A DNA stretch of 8,571 nucleotides, taken from positions 1 through 8,571 of the forward strand of contig CABQIM010000080.1 in NCBI GenBank assembly GCA_902464375.1, written 5' to 3'. The stretch is from an uncultured bacterium (GTDB taxonomy: Bacteria > Cyanobacteriota > Vampirovibrionia > Gastranaerophilales > Gastranaerophilaceae). Under the pieces are notes generated by a model. That model was given only the letters and a program-made list of their open reading frames with translations, made no database searches and was not told the DNA's origin. Shown here piece by piece: positions 1 to 6,545 of the stretch. The translations under genes and the position numbers were made by a program. The first letter of the stretch is position 1. Each line of letters starts with the position of its first letter.

Positions 1-33
1 TTAGAAAATATGAGAGAGAGAAAGAGAAATTAA
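1..33 (+). CDS. Possible C-terminal end of an upstream gene (partial)
   Basis: Reading frame 1 from the left edge encodes a short, highly charged tail (LENMRERKRN) ending with TAA at 31-33. This lies immediately before a hairpin terminator whose + strand copy is followed by a T-run. A gene end directly against a terminator that also serves the convergent aroQ gene is a common arrangement, which is the only support for this call. Only ten residues are visible, so no family can be assigned. It could equally be non-coding A/G-rich sequence. Confidence 0.3.
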   Translation, partial: LENMRERKRN

Positions 34-63
34 AAAAATCCCTTCTTCAAGAAGGGACTTTTT
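32..63 (-). terminator. Bidirectional intrinsic terminator after aroQ
   Basis: TCCCTTCTT and AAGAAGGGA (39-57) form a near-perfect palindrome around a single central base. On the - strand the stem is followed by seven T residues (38 to 32) and lies 9 nt beyond the aroQ stop codon. On the + strand it is followed by CTTTTT (58-63), so it can also terminate transcription entering from the left edge. Confidence 0.85.
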
Positions 64-71
64 ATTAAAAA

Positions 72-509
72 TTAGGCTTGTTTTAGATAATTTATCAGCC
101 CTTCTAATGCAAGCGTGTAACTTTGTTCCTTGAAACCTACGACTTGACCGATGCAAACAGCGGATAAGAATGAATTATGACGAAATTCTTCACGAGCGTG
201 AATATTTGTCATATGGACTTCAACTGTCGGAATGCTTACTGCAGCGATAGCATCTCTAATTACAACGCTTGTGTGAGTATAACCGCCGGCATTTATAATA
301 ATTCCATCGTAAATATCTTTTGCGGCTTGAATTTTGTCAACAATGTTGCCTTCGTGGTTATCTTGAAAGACATCGACATCAGCTCCAAGTTCTTTGCCAC
401 GGGAAATGATTGAATTTTCAATGTCTTTTAGAGTTGTTGAGCCGTATTTTTCCGGTTCTCTAGTACCAAGCATATTTAAGTTTGCACCATTGATAAGTAA
501 AATTTTCAT
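72..509 (-). CDS. aroQ: 3-dehydroquinate dehydratase, type II
   Basis: This cytosolic enzyme dehydrates 3-dehydroquinate to 3-dehydroshikimate, the third step of the shikimate pathway to chorismate. The 145-aa length is typical for the dodecameric type II family. Seen in order from the start chosen here: the N-terminal INGANLNMLGTREPEKYG block with N12, R17 and the catalytic Tyr22; the loop INAGGYTHTSVVIRDA at about 72-87 (the family usually has INPGAYTHTS, so P-A is replaced by A-G here); and the EVHMTNIHAREEFRHNS block at 97-113 with catalytic His104. An in-frame ATG lies four codons upstream (521). I prefer the start at 509 because GGTGAT sits 5 nt before it as a ribosome binding site and because family members begin MKxLxxNGxNLN. 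The gene is divergent from the RWYD-repeat/folE2 unit and is closed by its own terminator. No clear promoter for it was identified in the spacer. Confidence 0.95.
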   Translation of the reverse strand: MKILLINGANLNMLGTREPEKYGSTTLKDIENSIISRGKELGADVDVFQDNHEGNIVDKIQAAKDIYDGIIINAGGYTHTSVVIRDAIAAVSIPTVEVHMTNIHAREEFRHNSFLSAVCIGQVVGFKEQSYTLALEGLINYLKQA

Positions 510-579
510 AATAATCACCATGTATTTTAGTTAAGTTCGTAGAAGTTTTTTTATGTGAGGGGCAATTCCCTTTAACATA

Positions 580-608
580 TTCACTTATATTAATATTTAG
601 TATACAAT
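580..608 (+). promoter_or_regulatory. Sigma-70-type promoter for the RWYD-repeat/folE2 unit
   Basis: TTCACT (580-585, 4 of 6 to TTGACA) and TACAAT (603-608, 5 of 6 to TATAAT) are separated by 17 bp. They lie 27 bp upstream of the first start codon. The expected start site is near 615, leaving a leader of about 20 nt that contains the GAGGA ribosome binding site (626-630). This is pattern-based and untested. Confidence 0.55.
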
Positions 609-634
609 AATAAAAAGAAGAATGCGAGGAAAAA

Positions 635-958
635 ATGATTAATAAACGTTGGTACGACAGAGATCCTATTTTAAAAGAGGCTCTAGAATTGTTAAGATTA
701 TCTCCCGATGCAACAAAGAGTGAGGCGGCAGAATTTATGTTGCAGTTGCAAGAACAAGTTGCAGGGGAAGTTATAGAACACGTTTATGACATTATTAATA
801 CTTACCAAGGTAAAGGTAATCGCTGGTATGACAGTGACCCTATGATGCTTAAAGCCGTTGAGTTGTTGAGAAATGCTCCTCCAAAAGTTCAAAGAGTTGC
901 TGCTTTGAAACTTCTTATTGCATTGGAACAGAAAAGTTTTGAAGGAGTTGAAATATAA
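635..958 (+). CDS. Conserved hypothetical protein with two RWYD repeats
   Basis: Function unknown. The 107-aa soluble protein is an internal duplication. Residues 5-41 (starting RWYDRDPILKEALELLR) and 63-99 (starting RWYDSDPMMLKAVELLR) are both 37 residues long, share 17 identical positions without gaps, and each end in L-x-x-x-EQ. Each unit begins with an RWYDxDP cap and continues as predicted helix, joined by a helical linker (about 42-60). The whole protein is probably a small all-helical bundle that binds another macromolecule. No signal peptide, membrane segment or cysteine is present. GAGGA precedes the ATG by 4 nt. The stop is 2 bp before folE2, so the two are almost certainly co-transcribed and possibly translationally coupled. 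I recall RWYDxDP motifs in short uncharacterised proteins of Firmicutes and Melainabacteria, but cannot name a family. Confidence 0.85.
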   Translation: MINKRWYDRDPILKEALELLRLSPDATKSEAAEFMLQLQEQVAGEVIEHVYDIINTYQGKGNRWYDSDPMMLKAVELLRNAPPKVQRVAALKLLIALEQKSFEGVEI

Positions 959-960
959 AA

Positions 961-1752
961 ATGAAAGATGTTCAGAATCAATCTGACACAAGAGGTGTAG
1001 AAATTCAGAAAGTAGGTATTAAAGGTATAGAAATGCCTTTGATTATTCAGAGAAAAGATGCTGAGGATATTGTTATTTATTCATCAGCTACAGCTGGTGT
1101 GACTTTGCCTGCTCATTACAAAGGCACACACATGTCGAGATTTGTAGAAGTATTGAATGAATGGCGAAGCAAAAATACTCTTGGTGTGGATATAAAAGGA
1201 TGCGTGGAAGCAATTGTAAAAAAATTAGATGCTAAATGCGGATATTTGAAATTCGATTTTAAGTATTTTATTAATAAAAAAGCTCCGGTAACTGAGATTT
1301 CTGCACCAATGTGTTACGATTGTTCTTTTGAAGGAATTTTAGATAACTATGGTGAAGAAGATGAAGAATACAGATTCTTTTTAGGTGTAAAAGTTCCTGT
1401 AACAACACTTTGTCCTTGTTCTAAAGAAATTTCTGAATATGGAGCACATAATCAAAGAGCAATTGTTTCTGTTAAAATTACATATCCGGAAGATGAACAT
1501 ATTTGGTTGGAAGATTTGGTTAAGAGTATTGAAAATTGTGCTTCTTGCGAACTTTATCCTTTATTAAAAAGAGAAGATGAAAAATTTGTAACAGAAAAAG
1601 CTTACAATAATCCAAAATTTGTGGAAGATGTTTTGAGAGATGTTGTTTTGATGCTAAGAAATAATGATATCGTTGATTCTTTTGAGGTCGAGTGTGAGTC
1701 TTTAGAAAGTATACATAATCATTCTGCTTGGGCTTACCAAAAAGAGGATTAG
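961..1752 (+). CDS. folE2: GTP cyclohydrolase IB (FolE2)
   Basis: FolE2 opens the imidazole ring of GTP to give 7,8-dihydroneopterin triphosphate, the entry step to tetrahydrofolate and, in some bacteria, queuosine. It is the alternative to FolE and is not strictly zinc-dependent. The 263-aa length is normal for the family. Visible signatures are the N-terminal DTRGVEIQKVGIKG (9-22), the active-site block VTTLCPCSKEISEYGAHNQR (147-166) with C151, C153 and H163 at the spacing of the metal-ligand and catalytic residues in characterised homologues, ASCELYPLLKREDEKFVTEK (194-213), and a C-terminal ESLESIHNHSAWAY (246-259). The start matches the family N-terminus. The nearest Shine-Dalgarno (AAGGAG, 942-947) lies inside the preceding gene, 13 nt away, which is long and hints at translational coupling with that gene. 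The divergent aroQ also feeds folate synthesis, via chorismate and pABA. Confidence 0.96.
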   Translation: MKDVQNQSDTRGVEIQKVGIKGIEMPLIIQRKDAEDIVIYSSATAGVTLPAHYKGTHMSRFVEVLNEWRSKNTLGVDIKGCVEAIVKKLDAKCGYLKFDFKYFINKKAPVTEISAPMCYDCSFEGILDNYGEEDEEYRFFLGVKVPVTTLCPCSKEISEYGAHNQRAIVSVKITYPEDEHIWLEDLVKSIENCASCELYPLLKREDEKFVTEKAYNNPKFVEDVLRDVVLMLRNNDIVDSFEVECESLESIHNHSAWAYQKED

Positions 1753-1789
1753 ATTGCAATTAAATTAAAATAAAATATATAACAAATTC

Positions 1790-1818
1790 TTGTAATTATG
1801 TTGTTATAGGAATATAAT
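1790..1818 (+). promoter_or_regulatory. Sigma-70-type promoter for the glycosyl hydrolase operon
   Basis: TTGTAA (1790-1795, 4 of 6) and a perfect TATAAT (1813-1818) are spaced by 17 bp. Transcription would begin near 1825, just before GAGAGGA (1825-1831). The ATG at 1817 overlaps the -10 box, which argues that translation starts at 1841 instead. This would be an independent transcription unit after folE2. No hairpin terminator is visible between folE2 and this promoter. Confidence 0.65.
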
Positions 1819-1840
1819 GTGTACGAGAGGATATTTGGGG

Positions 1841-3652
1841 ATGAAGAGTAAGGTTTGGGCACTTATAATTTTAATATTTTTTATGGCTTTTAATGCTGTA
1901 TCGGCTCAAGACATCTATGCACCTTATCAACCTCAAAATAATGAAATTATTTTTAACCAATCAATTTATAAAATTGATGTAGTTGATCCAAAAGTTTCTA
2001 CAAACCAAAAAGGAATTAATTATCCAGGGCTTAGAGGTGCAAATCAGTTAGTCGTTTATACTCCGGCGTTTGGGTTTAGAACTAATACAAACGAATTTGG
2101 GACAGAAGCAATTATTACTGGAGATACCGTGACATCATTGAGTGGAGCTGATTCTCTTATTCCGGCTAATGGTATTGTAATAAGCGGGCATGGTAAAGCT
2201 AAAAAGTGGATTAATGAGAATGTGATGATTGGTGCTAAAATCTCTATAGATTTGGATAAGAAAATAATTACGTCTTATATAACATCTGATACTTTTTTGT
2301 ATTCAGCAAGAGAAAGAATTAAAGAAGTTCAAAATATGATGTTGTATTATATTCAAAATAGTTCAAATTATAATTCTAAAAGAACAGAGCAAAATATCTC
2401 CAGAGCAAATGATTTTATAAATAAAGCTCAAAAAAACAGTGAGGATTCTCAAAAGTATGCCTCTAGAGCAATAGAATTTGCAAATCTTGCGATGTCTACT
2501 GTAATTCCATATGATTCAAATGAATTAAAAGGCGTTTGGATAAGACCAACTTTTTATAACGAAAAAGATATAACAAATACTTTGGATAGGCTTGCTCAGT
2601 CTGGTATTAATAATATATTCTTGGAAACTTATTATCACGGAAAGACGATTTTTCCATCTCAAACTATGACTAAGTACGGTTTTATTCGCCAAAATGAAGA
2701 TTATTGCGGCTTTGATCCTCTTAGAATTTGGATTAATGAAGCACATAAACGAGGAATAAAAGTAAATATTTGGTTTGAAACATTTTACGTAGGTAATAAG
2801 CCGCCGGAAACAAATGCTGAATATATTTTGGCTAAGAAACCTGAATGGGCAAATTGTAAAAAGAAAAATGCGGATGCGGATTTTATAGACTATTCAGTAT
2901 CAGAACATAACGGATATTTTATTGATCCTGCCAATCCGGAAGTCCAAAATTTCTTGTATGAATTGTTGTGTGAAATTATCACTCGCTATAAACCTGATGG
3001 AATTAACCTTGATTATATTAGGTATCCTCAATCTTTAGATCCTAGTTATTCTACATATGATTTGTCAAATTGGGGTTATACTAAATATGCACGTAATGAA
3101 TTTAAGAATATGTACGGTGTAGACCCAATAGAATTAAAGACTAGCGACCCATTGTGGTATCAATGGAAATTCTATCGTTGCAATAAAGTTACAAATTTTG
3201 TAAGACGTGTAAGTGTGTTGTGCAGATATAATAATATTACAATAACAGCAGTAATATTCCCAAATCGTGCCGCTGCAATGGATACAAAAATGCAGGATTG
3301 GCGAACTTGGTCTATGAGTAATTTTGTAGACGGTTTTACTCCACTGTTCTTAACTTGTGATGATAAAACTGCTACAAACTTGATGGGCGAAGTTTTGAGA
3401 AATAAATCTGCAAGTACAAAATTGTATGCAGGTTTGTTTGTAACATTTATGAATGGTGCTACTTCTGATTTAATCAAACAAATCCATGCTGCAAGAAAAT
3501 ATTCATTGAGTGGTGTAATTATATTTGATTATGCTCATTTGAAAGATAATTATGTGGAAGCTTTAACAGAAAGTGTGTTTAAACCAAATGCAAAAGCAGA
3601 TGTTTGTATTCCTGGAACAACACAAGTAAGGGAAAATAAACGTGGCAGATGA
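1841..3652 (+). CDS. Exported GHL10-family glycosyl hydrolase-like protein
   Basis: A 603-aa exported protein. Residues 1-22 are a classic Sec signal peptide (MKSK, a hydrophobic core, then AVSA before QDIY). About 55-140 is an N-terminal module with ANQLVVYTPAFG, TNEFGTEAII and IPANGIVISGHGKAKKWI, a type I associate with cyanobacterial GHL10 proteins. About 150-225 is a helical, probably coiled linker. About 230-580 is the TIM-barrel-like GHL10 (DUF187, YngK/DigH type) domain, starting ELKGVWIRPTF and including HKRGIKVNIWFETF, GYFIDPANPEV, DGINLDYIRYP (386-396, with the conserved acidic D391) and SGVIIFDYAHL. E. coli DigH of this family cleaves denuded peptidoglycan glycan strands, so a cell-wall role is plausible here by inference. 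The start at 1841 is preferred over the in-frame ATG at 1817 because of the GAGAGGA site 9 nt upstream, the promoter position and signal peptide length. It is the first gene of a likely three-gene operon. Confidence 0.88.
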   Translation: MKSKVWALIILIFFMAFNAVSAQDIYAPYQPQNNEIIFNQSIYKIDVVDPKVSTNQKGINYPGLRGANQLVVYTPAFGFRTNTNEFGTEAIITGDTVTSLSGADSLIPANGIVISGHGKAKKWINENVMIGAKISIDLDKKIITSYITSDTFLYSARERIKEVQNMMLYYIQNSSNYNSKRTEQNISRANDFINKAQKNSEDSQKYASRAIEFANLAMSTVIPYDSNELKGVWIRPTFYNEKDITNTLDRLAQSGINNIFLETYYHGKTIFPSQTMTKYGFIRQNEDYCGFDPLRIWINEAHKRGIKVNIWFETFYVGNKPPETNAEYILAKKPEWANCKKKNADADFIDYSVSEHNGYFIDPANPEVQNFLYELLCEIITRYKPDGINLDYIRYPQSLDPSYSTYDLSNWGYTKYARNEFKNMYGVDPIELKTSDPLWYQWKFYRCNKVTNFVRRVSVLCRYNNITITAVIFPNRAAAMDTKMQDWRTWSMSNFVDGFTPLFLTCDDKTATNLMGEVLRNKSASTKLYAGLFVTFMNGATSDLIKQIHAARKYSLSGVIIFDYAHLKDNYVEALTESVFKPNAKADVCIPGTTQVRENKRGR

Positions 3653-3836
3653 AGAAAAATCAACAACTAAAAGAGCTTTTTTAGGAATCTGGTTTGATTG
3701 TTGTAATACTTATGGCAGAATATATAAAAATGCACAAGGTACCGCATATACAGGCAGGTGTCCAAGGTGCCTGCGTCCGGTAACGGTTAGAATTGGCGGT
3801 GGTGGAACGAATCAAAGATTTTTCCGTGGCAGCTAG
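3642..3836 (+). CDS. Small conserved protein with two Cys pairs, zinc-ribbon-like
   Basis: A 64-aa protein of unknown function. Cysteines at 20, 21, 40 and 43 (FDCC and CPRC) could bind one zinc or another metal. The tail carries an RIGGGGTNQRFF signature. I recall similar short proteins in cyanobacteria and planctomycetes, with the same CC, CPRC and GGT-RFF pattern, but no assigned role. There is no signal peptide, so it is probably cytosolic. The start is GTG, with AAGGGA (3628-3633) 8 nt upstream. The reading frame overlaps the last 11 nt of the glycosyl hydrolase gene in a different frame, a strong sign of translational coupling. The next gene, the M20 peptidase, starts 41 nt downstream. 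The compact fold and overlap make it a convincing real gene despite its size. Confidence 0.85.
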   Translation: MADEEKSTTKRAFLGIWFDCCNTYGRIYKNAQGTAYTGRCPRCLRPVTVRIGGGGTNQRFFRGS

Positions 3837-3877
3837 TGATTGAATGAAATTTTTAGTTTTATAGAAAGAGGTTTTAT

Positions 3878-5113
3878 ATGACATTAGATAAATTGAGAAA
3901 AGAAAATGAAGTTTTAGATATATTTTGTAATTTGGTTTCAATACCTTCACCATCTTTGAAGGAAGAAAAAGTTTCAGCTTGGATTTTGGATTTTTGCAAA
4001 AAGAATAATATAGATGCAAAACTTGATAATTATGGTAATGTTTATATTTATGTTCCGGCAACAGATGAATCAAAAGAACCAATAATGTTATCTTCTCATA
4101 TGGATGTTGTTGGAGATGACAGCCCTGTTAATATTTATCTCGACGGTGATTTTATAAAAGCAGAAGGTAGAACTCTTGGGGCTGATGATAAAGTTGGTGT
4201 TGCTTGTGCTTTAAAATTAGCAAAAGATATTAAATCTGGTCTTGTTGATGCAAAAGGTGGGTTAGAAATTACATTTACAAGGGATGAAGAAACCGGCATG
4301 AGCGGTATTGAACATGTTGAGTTTGACAAAATTAAATCAAAATATGTTTTGGTTTGTGATGCCGATAAATTAGGTCAATTGCAAATTTCAGGAGCTAGCT
4401 ATACAAATGCTAAAATTATCGTAAGAGGGCTAAAAGGCGGACATTCTGGTATAGATATTGGTGATAAAACAAGATTGAATGCTGCAAAAATGATTGCTGA
4501 ATTATTGGCAGAATTTCCACAAGGGGCTTATTATACAGATGAGACCGGTGTTATAACTTCTTGTAACTTGGGTGCGATTGTTGCTGGTGGAATTCAAAAT
4601 TCAGTTGCATCAATTGTAGAAAAAGGTATTAAAACAAATGATTATATTACTGAAATTATGAAAAAAACTTCTACTAATATCATTAACACTTTGGGTATGG
4701 CTTCTTATTCAATTAGAAGTGCAAGTGTAGAAAAAGAAGAAGAATTAAAGGCTTTGATGCAATCTATTGTTGATAAATTTAATGAAAAATATAAGGGATT
4801 AGCGGATGCAAATATTGAGTTTGAAGTCCACTTGTTAGCATTTGAAAAAGCTGATGATGATAGAATCGAGATTGCTCATACGAAGGCTTGTGAAAGAGCC
4901 GGCATGAAGAATGATATTTCATCATTTCATGCCGGAGCTGAAACGCATATTTATTGTCATAACAAAAACTCTAAGGGTGAAACTTTTATGCCATCATTGT
5001 TGGGCTTAGCTGATGTTTATAATATGCACTCCGCAGCAGAAAAAGTTGATTACAAAACTTTGATTAAGGGTTACGAGGTTATCAGAAATACATTTGAAGA
5101 ATTTAATAATTAA
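3878..5113 (+). CDS. M20-family metallopeptidase (PepT/PepD-like)
   Basis: A 411-aa cytosolic dizinc aminopeptidase or dipeptidase of the M20 clan, probably releasing amino acids from small peptides. Motifs in order: LSSHMDVVG (71-79, metal ligand H74 and D76), LGADDKVG (100-107, bridging-ligand aspartate in the DD pair), DEETGMSG (136-143, catalytic E137 and ligand E138), CDAD (160-163), RGLKGGHSGIDIG (183-195, the HSG of the lid/dimerisation domain), and NMHSAAEKVD (382-391, last metal ligand H384). The ADDK and DEETG motifs resemble tripeptidase T, while the GLKGGHSGxDI segment recalls PepD-type dipeptidases, so exact substrate and gene symbol are left open. AAGAGG (3866-3871) lies 6 nt before the ATG. 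It probably shares the operon of the two upstream genes. The coding sequence contains an unusually strong hairpin at 4899-4935. Confidence 0.92.
   Translation: MTLDKLRKENEVLDIFCNLVSIPSPSLKEEKVSAWILDFCKKNNIDAKLDNYGNVYIYVPATDESKEPIMLSSHMDVVGDDSPVNIYLDGDFIKAEGRTLGADDKVGVACALKLAKDIKSGLVDAKGGLEITFTRDEETGMSGIEHVEFDKIKSKYVLVCDADKLGQLQISGASYTNAKIIVRGLKGGHSGIDIGDKTRLNAAKMIAELLAEFPQGAYYTDETGVITSCNLGAIVAGGIQNSVASIVEKGIKTNDYITEIMKKTSTNIINTLGMASYSIRSASVEKEEELKALMQSIVDKFNEKYKGLADANIEFEVHLLAFEKADDDRIEIAHTKACERAGMKNDISSFHAGAETHIYCHNKNSKGETFMPSLLGLADVYNMHSAAEKVDYKTLIKGYEVIRNTFEEFNN
4899..4935 (+). repeat. Long imperfect hairpin inside the M20 peptidase gene
   Basis: CCGGCATGAA-GA-ATGAT (4899-4915) pairs with ATCATTTCATGCCGG (4921-4935). 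This gives a 15-bp stem with one 2-nt bulge and a 5-nt loop (ATTTC). It lies within codons for residues about 341-353. The GC-rich base stands out against the AT-rich gene. There is no adjacent T-run, so a terminator is unlikely. Confidence 0.6.
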
Positions 5114-5149
5114 TTGTAAATTTTTGTTTACAAAATAGCAATTTTTTTT
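5114..5149 (+). terminator. Weak possible terminator after the M20 peptidase gene
   Basis: Directly after the stop codon, TTGTAAA (5114-5120) pairs with TTTACAA (5127-5133) across a 6-nt loop. Eight T residues follow at 5142-5149. The stem has only two G/C pairs and the T-run is 8 nt away, so termination would be partial at best. TTTACA (5127-5132) could also serve as a -35 box for the 66-aa gene, but no convincing -10 follows. Confidence 0.35.
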
Positions 5150-5188
5150 CTTTAAGTGTTTTAAAAAACCTGAAAGGTAGATGAAGTT

Positions 5189-5389
5189 ATGGTAAGTATG
5201 AATACAGTAAAAAACACTAATCCTTGGCGTTTAGCTAAGCCGATTGAATCAACTAGTAGAAAAATTAAAACCCAACCTTATGCAGAAAATTACTTTATGG
5301 ACAAATCTCCACTTGCAAAGGATTATGTTTCAAAACAAGGTAGTAATATAATAACTAAAATTTGGAATGGAATAAAAGGTTTATTTTAA
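5189..5389 (+). CDS. Small basic protein of unknown function
   Basis: A 66-aa protein that I do not recognise. It is basic (11 Lys/Arg against 4 Asp/Glu). The N-terminal half is polar (NPWRLAKPIESTSRKIK), there is a central YAENYFMDKSPLAKDY segment, and the C-terminal stretch SNIITKIWNGIKGLF is predicted to form a short amphipathic helix that could touch membrane or a partner protein. There is no signal peptide and no cysteine. AAAGG (5173-5177) lies 11 nt before the chosen ATG. An alternative ATG three codons later (5198) has a weaker site. The gene stands 75 nt after the M20 peptidase gene and is followed within 3 nt by a strong terminator, which supports that it is real. Small proteins of this kind are often lineage-specific. 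Confidence 0.7.
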   Translation: MVSMNTVKNTNPWRLAKPIESTSRKIKTQPYAENYFMDKSPLAKDYVSKQGSNIITKIWNGIKGLF

Positions 5390-5391
5390 AT

Positions 5392-5422
5392 AAAAAAGTG
5401 CACATACCCAGTGCACTTTTTT
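5392..5422. terminator. Strong bidirectional terminator between convergent units
   Basis: AAAAAAGTGCAC (5392-5403) and GTGCACTTTTTT (5411-5422) form a perfect 12-bp stem with the 7-nt loop ATACCCA. On the + strand it lies 2 nt after the stop codon of the 66-aa gene and ends in six T residues. On the - strand it also ends in a T-run and can terminate the GGGtGRT transcript. Confidence 0.93.
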
Positions 5423-5439
5423 ATTAATATATTTTTTTG

Positions 5440-5475
5440 CTAAAAGAGAATGACTATGCAGCCATTCTCTTTTAG
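5440..5475 (-). terminator. Second hairpin downstream of the GGGtGRT gene
   Basis: CTAAAAGAGAATG (5440-5452) and CATTCTCTTTTAG (5463-5475) form a perfect 13-bp stem with a 10-nt loop. It lies 23 nt beyond the GGGtGRT stop codon on the - strand. On that strand it is followed by an A-run rather than T, so it may act as a 3'-end stabilising hairpin ahead of the true terminator at 5392-5422. Confidence 0.6.
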
Positions 5476-5498
5476 TAATTTTATGAAATAAATAATTT

Positions 5499-6500
5499 CT
5501 ACTTCATAGCGTTTTCTACAGCTACTGCAACAGCAACAGTTGCACCAACCATAGGGTTGTTACCCATACCGATTACACCCATCATTTCTACGTGAGCAGG
5601 AACTGAAGATGAACCAGCGAATTGAGCGTCACCGTGCATTCTTCCCATTGTATCAGTCATACCGTAAGAAGCTGGACCAGCAGCTACGTTATCTGGGTGA
5701 AGAGTTCTACCTGTACCACCACCAGAAGCTACTGAGAAGTATTTTCTTCCGTTTTCCCAGCACCATTTTTTGTAAGTACCGGCTACAGGGTGTTGGAATC
5801 TGGTTGGGTTAGTTGAGTTACCAGTGATAGAAACATCAACACCTTCTTTAATCATAATAGCAACACCTTCGTTAACGTCGTCAGCGCCATAGCATCTAAC
5901 TTTAGCTCTTTCACCTTCTGAATATGGAGTTTCTTTAACGATTTTTAATTCTCCAGTTTTGTAATCATATTCTGTTTCAACAGAAGTGAAACCGTTGATT
6001 CTAGCGATAATGTGAGCAGCATCTTTACCAAGACCGTTTAAGATAACTCTTAAAGGATTTTTTCTAACTTTGTTAGCGTTTCTTGCGATACCGATAGCAC
6101 CTTCCGCAGCTGCGAATGATTCGTGACCAGCTAAGAAACAGAAACAGTTTGTTTCTTCTCTTAATAACATAGCTGCTAAGTTACCGTGACCGATACCAAC
6201 TTGTCTTCTGTCACCAACTGAACCAGGAACTGCGAATGCTTGTAAGCCTAAGCCGATAGCTTCTGCTGCGTCAGCTGCGTTTTTAATTCCTTTTTTAATA
6301 GCGATAGCGCAACCAAGAGTATAAGCCCAAGAAGCGTTATCGAAAGCGATAGGCTGAATGCCTTTAACGATAGCATCTACATCGATGCCTTTTGATAAGC
6401 ATAGTTCGCGAGCATCTTCTAAAGATTTGAAACCGTATTCAGGTAAAACTTTAGCTAGAGTAGCTTCACGTCTATCTTGTCCTTCAAATTTTACTGTCAT
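5499..6500 (-). CDS. GGGtGRT-family protein
   Basis: A 333-aa cytosolic protein matching the uncharacterised GGGtGRT family, named after a conserved motif seen here as SVASGGGTGRTLHPD (256-270). Other conserved-looking blocks are GDRRQVGIGHGNLAAM (96-111), CFCFLAGHESFAAAEGAIG (119-137), VSITGNSTNPTRFQHPVAGT (223-242), YGMTDTMGRMHGDAQFAGSS (279-298) and the glycine-rich C-terminus. The GGGTGRT loop looks suited to nucleotide or phosphate binding, but no reaction is known to me. Six cysteines are present (C34, C64, C119, C121, C203, C247). AAGGA precedes the ATG by about 8 nt. It lies 140 nt downstream of a NifU-like scaffold gene on the same strand, its usual neighbour as I remember, suggesting a metal- or sulfur-related partnership. 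Codon use is highly biased (16 of 17 Asn codons are AAC), unlike neighbouring genes, indicating strong expression. Confidence 0.92.
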   Translation of the reverse strand: MTVKFEGQDRREATLAKVLPEYGFKSLEDARELCLSKGIDVDAIVKGIQPIAFDNASWAYTLGCAIAIKKGIKNAADAAEAIGLGLQAFAVPGSVGDRRQVGIGHGNLAAMLLREETNCFCFLAGHESFAAAEGAIGIARNANKVRKNPLRVILNGLGKDAAHIIARINGFTSVETEYDYKTGELKIVKETPYSEGERAKVRCYGADDVNEGVAIMIKEGVDVSITGNSTNPTRFQHPVAGTYKKWCWENGRKYFSVASGGGTGRTLHPDNVAAGPASYGMTDTMGRMHGDAQFAGSSSVPAHVEMMGVIGMGNNPMVGATVAVAVAVENAMK

Positions 6501-6545
6501 ATTTTATTTCCTTATTTTAATTGTTAATTACTAACTTTATGAAAT

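Noticed and set aside
177..413. 78-aa + strand open frame
   Set aside because: It lies antisense inside the well-conserved aroQ gene, with no ribosome binding site or recognisable protein features.
555..575. GGGGCAATTCCC dyad in the aroQ/RWYD spacer as an operator
   Set aside because: The arms are only 3-4 bp and not well placed relative to either start; expected by chance.
1817..1840. Upstream ATG extending the glycosyl hydrolase by eight residues
   Set aside because: The ATG overlaps the TATAAT box and would add residues ahead of a normal-length signal peptide. The ATG at 1841 has the better ribosome binding site.
3681..4082. 133-aa - strand open frame
   Set aside because: It covers the end of the Cys-motif protein gene and the start of the M20 peptidase, both strongly supported on the + strand. 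Its translation is low-complexity and aromatic-rich.
5609..5812. 67-aa + strand open frame
   Set aside because: It is antisense to the GGGtGRT gene, whose codon bias and conserved motifs show which strand is coding.
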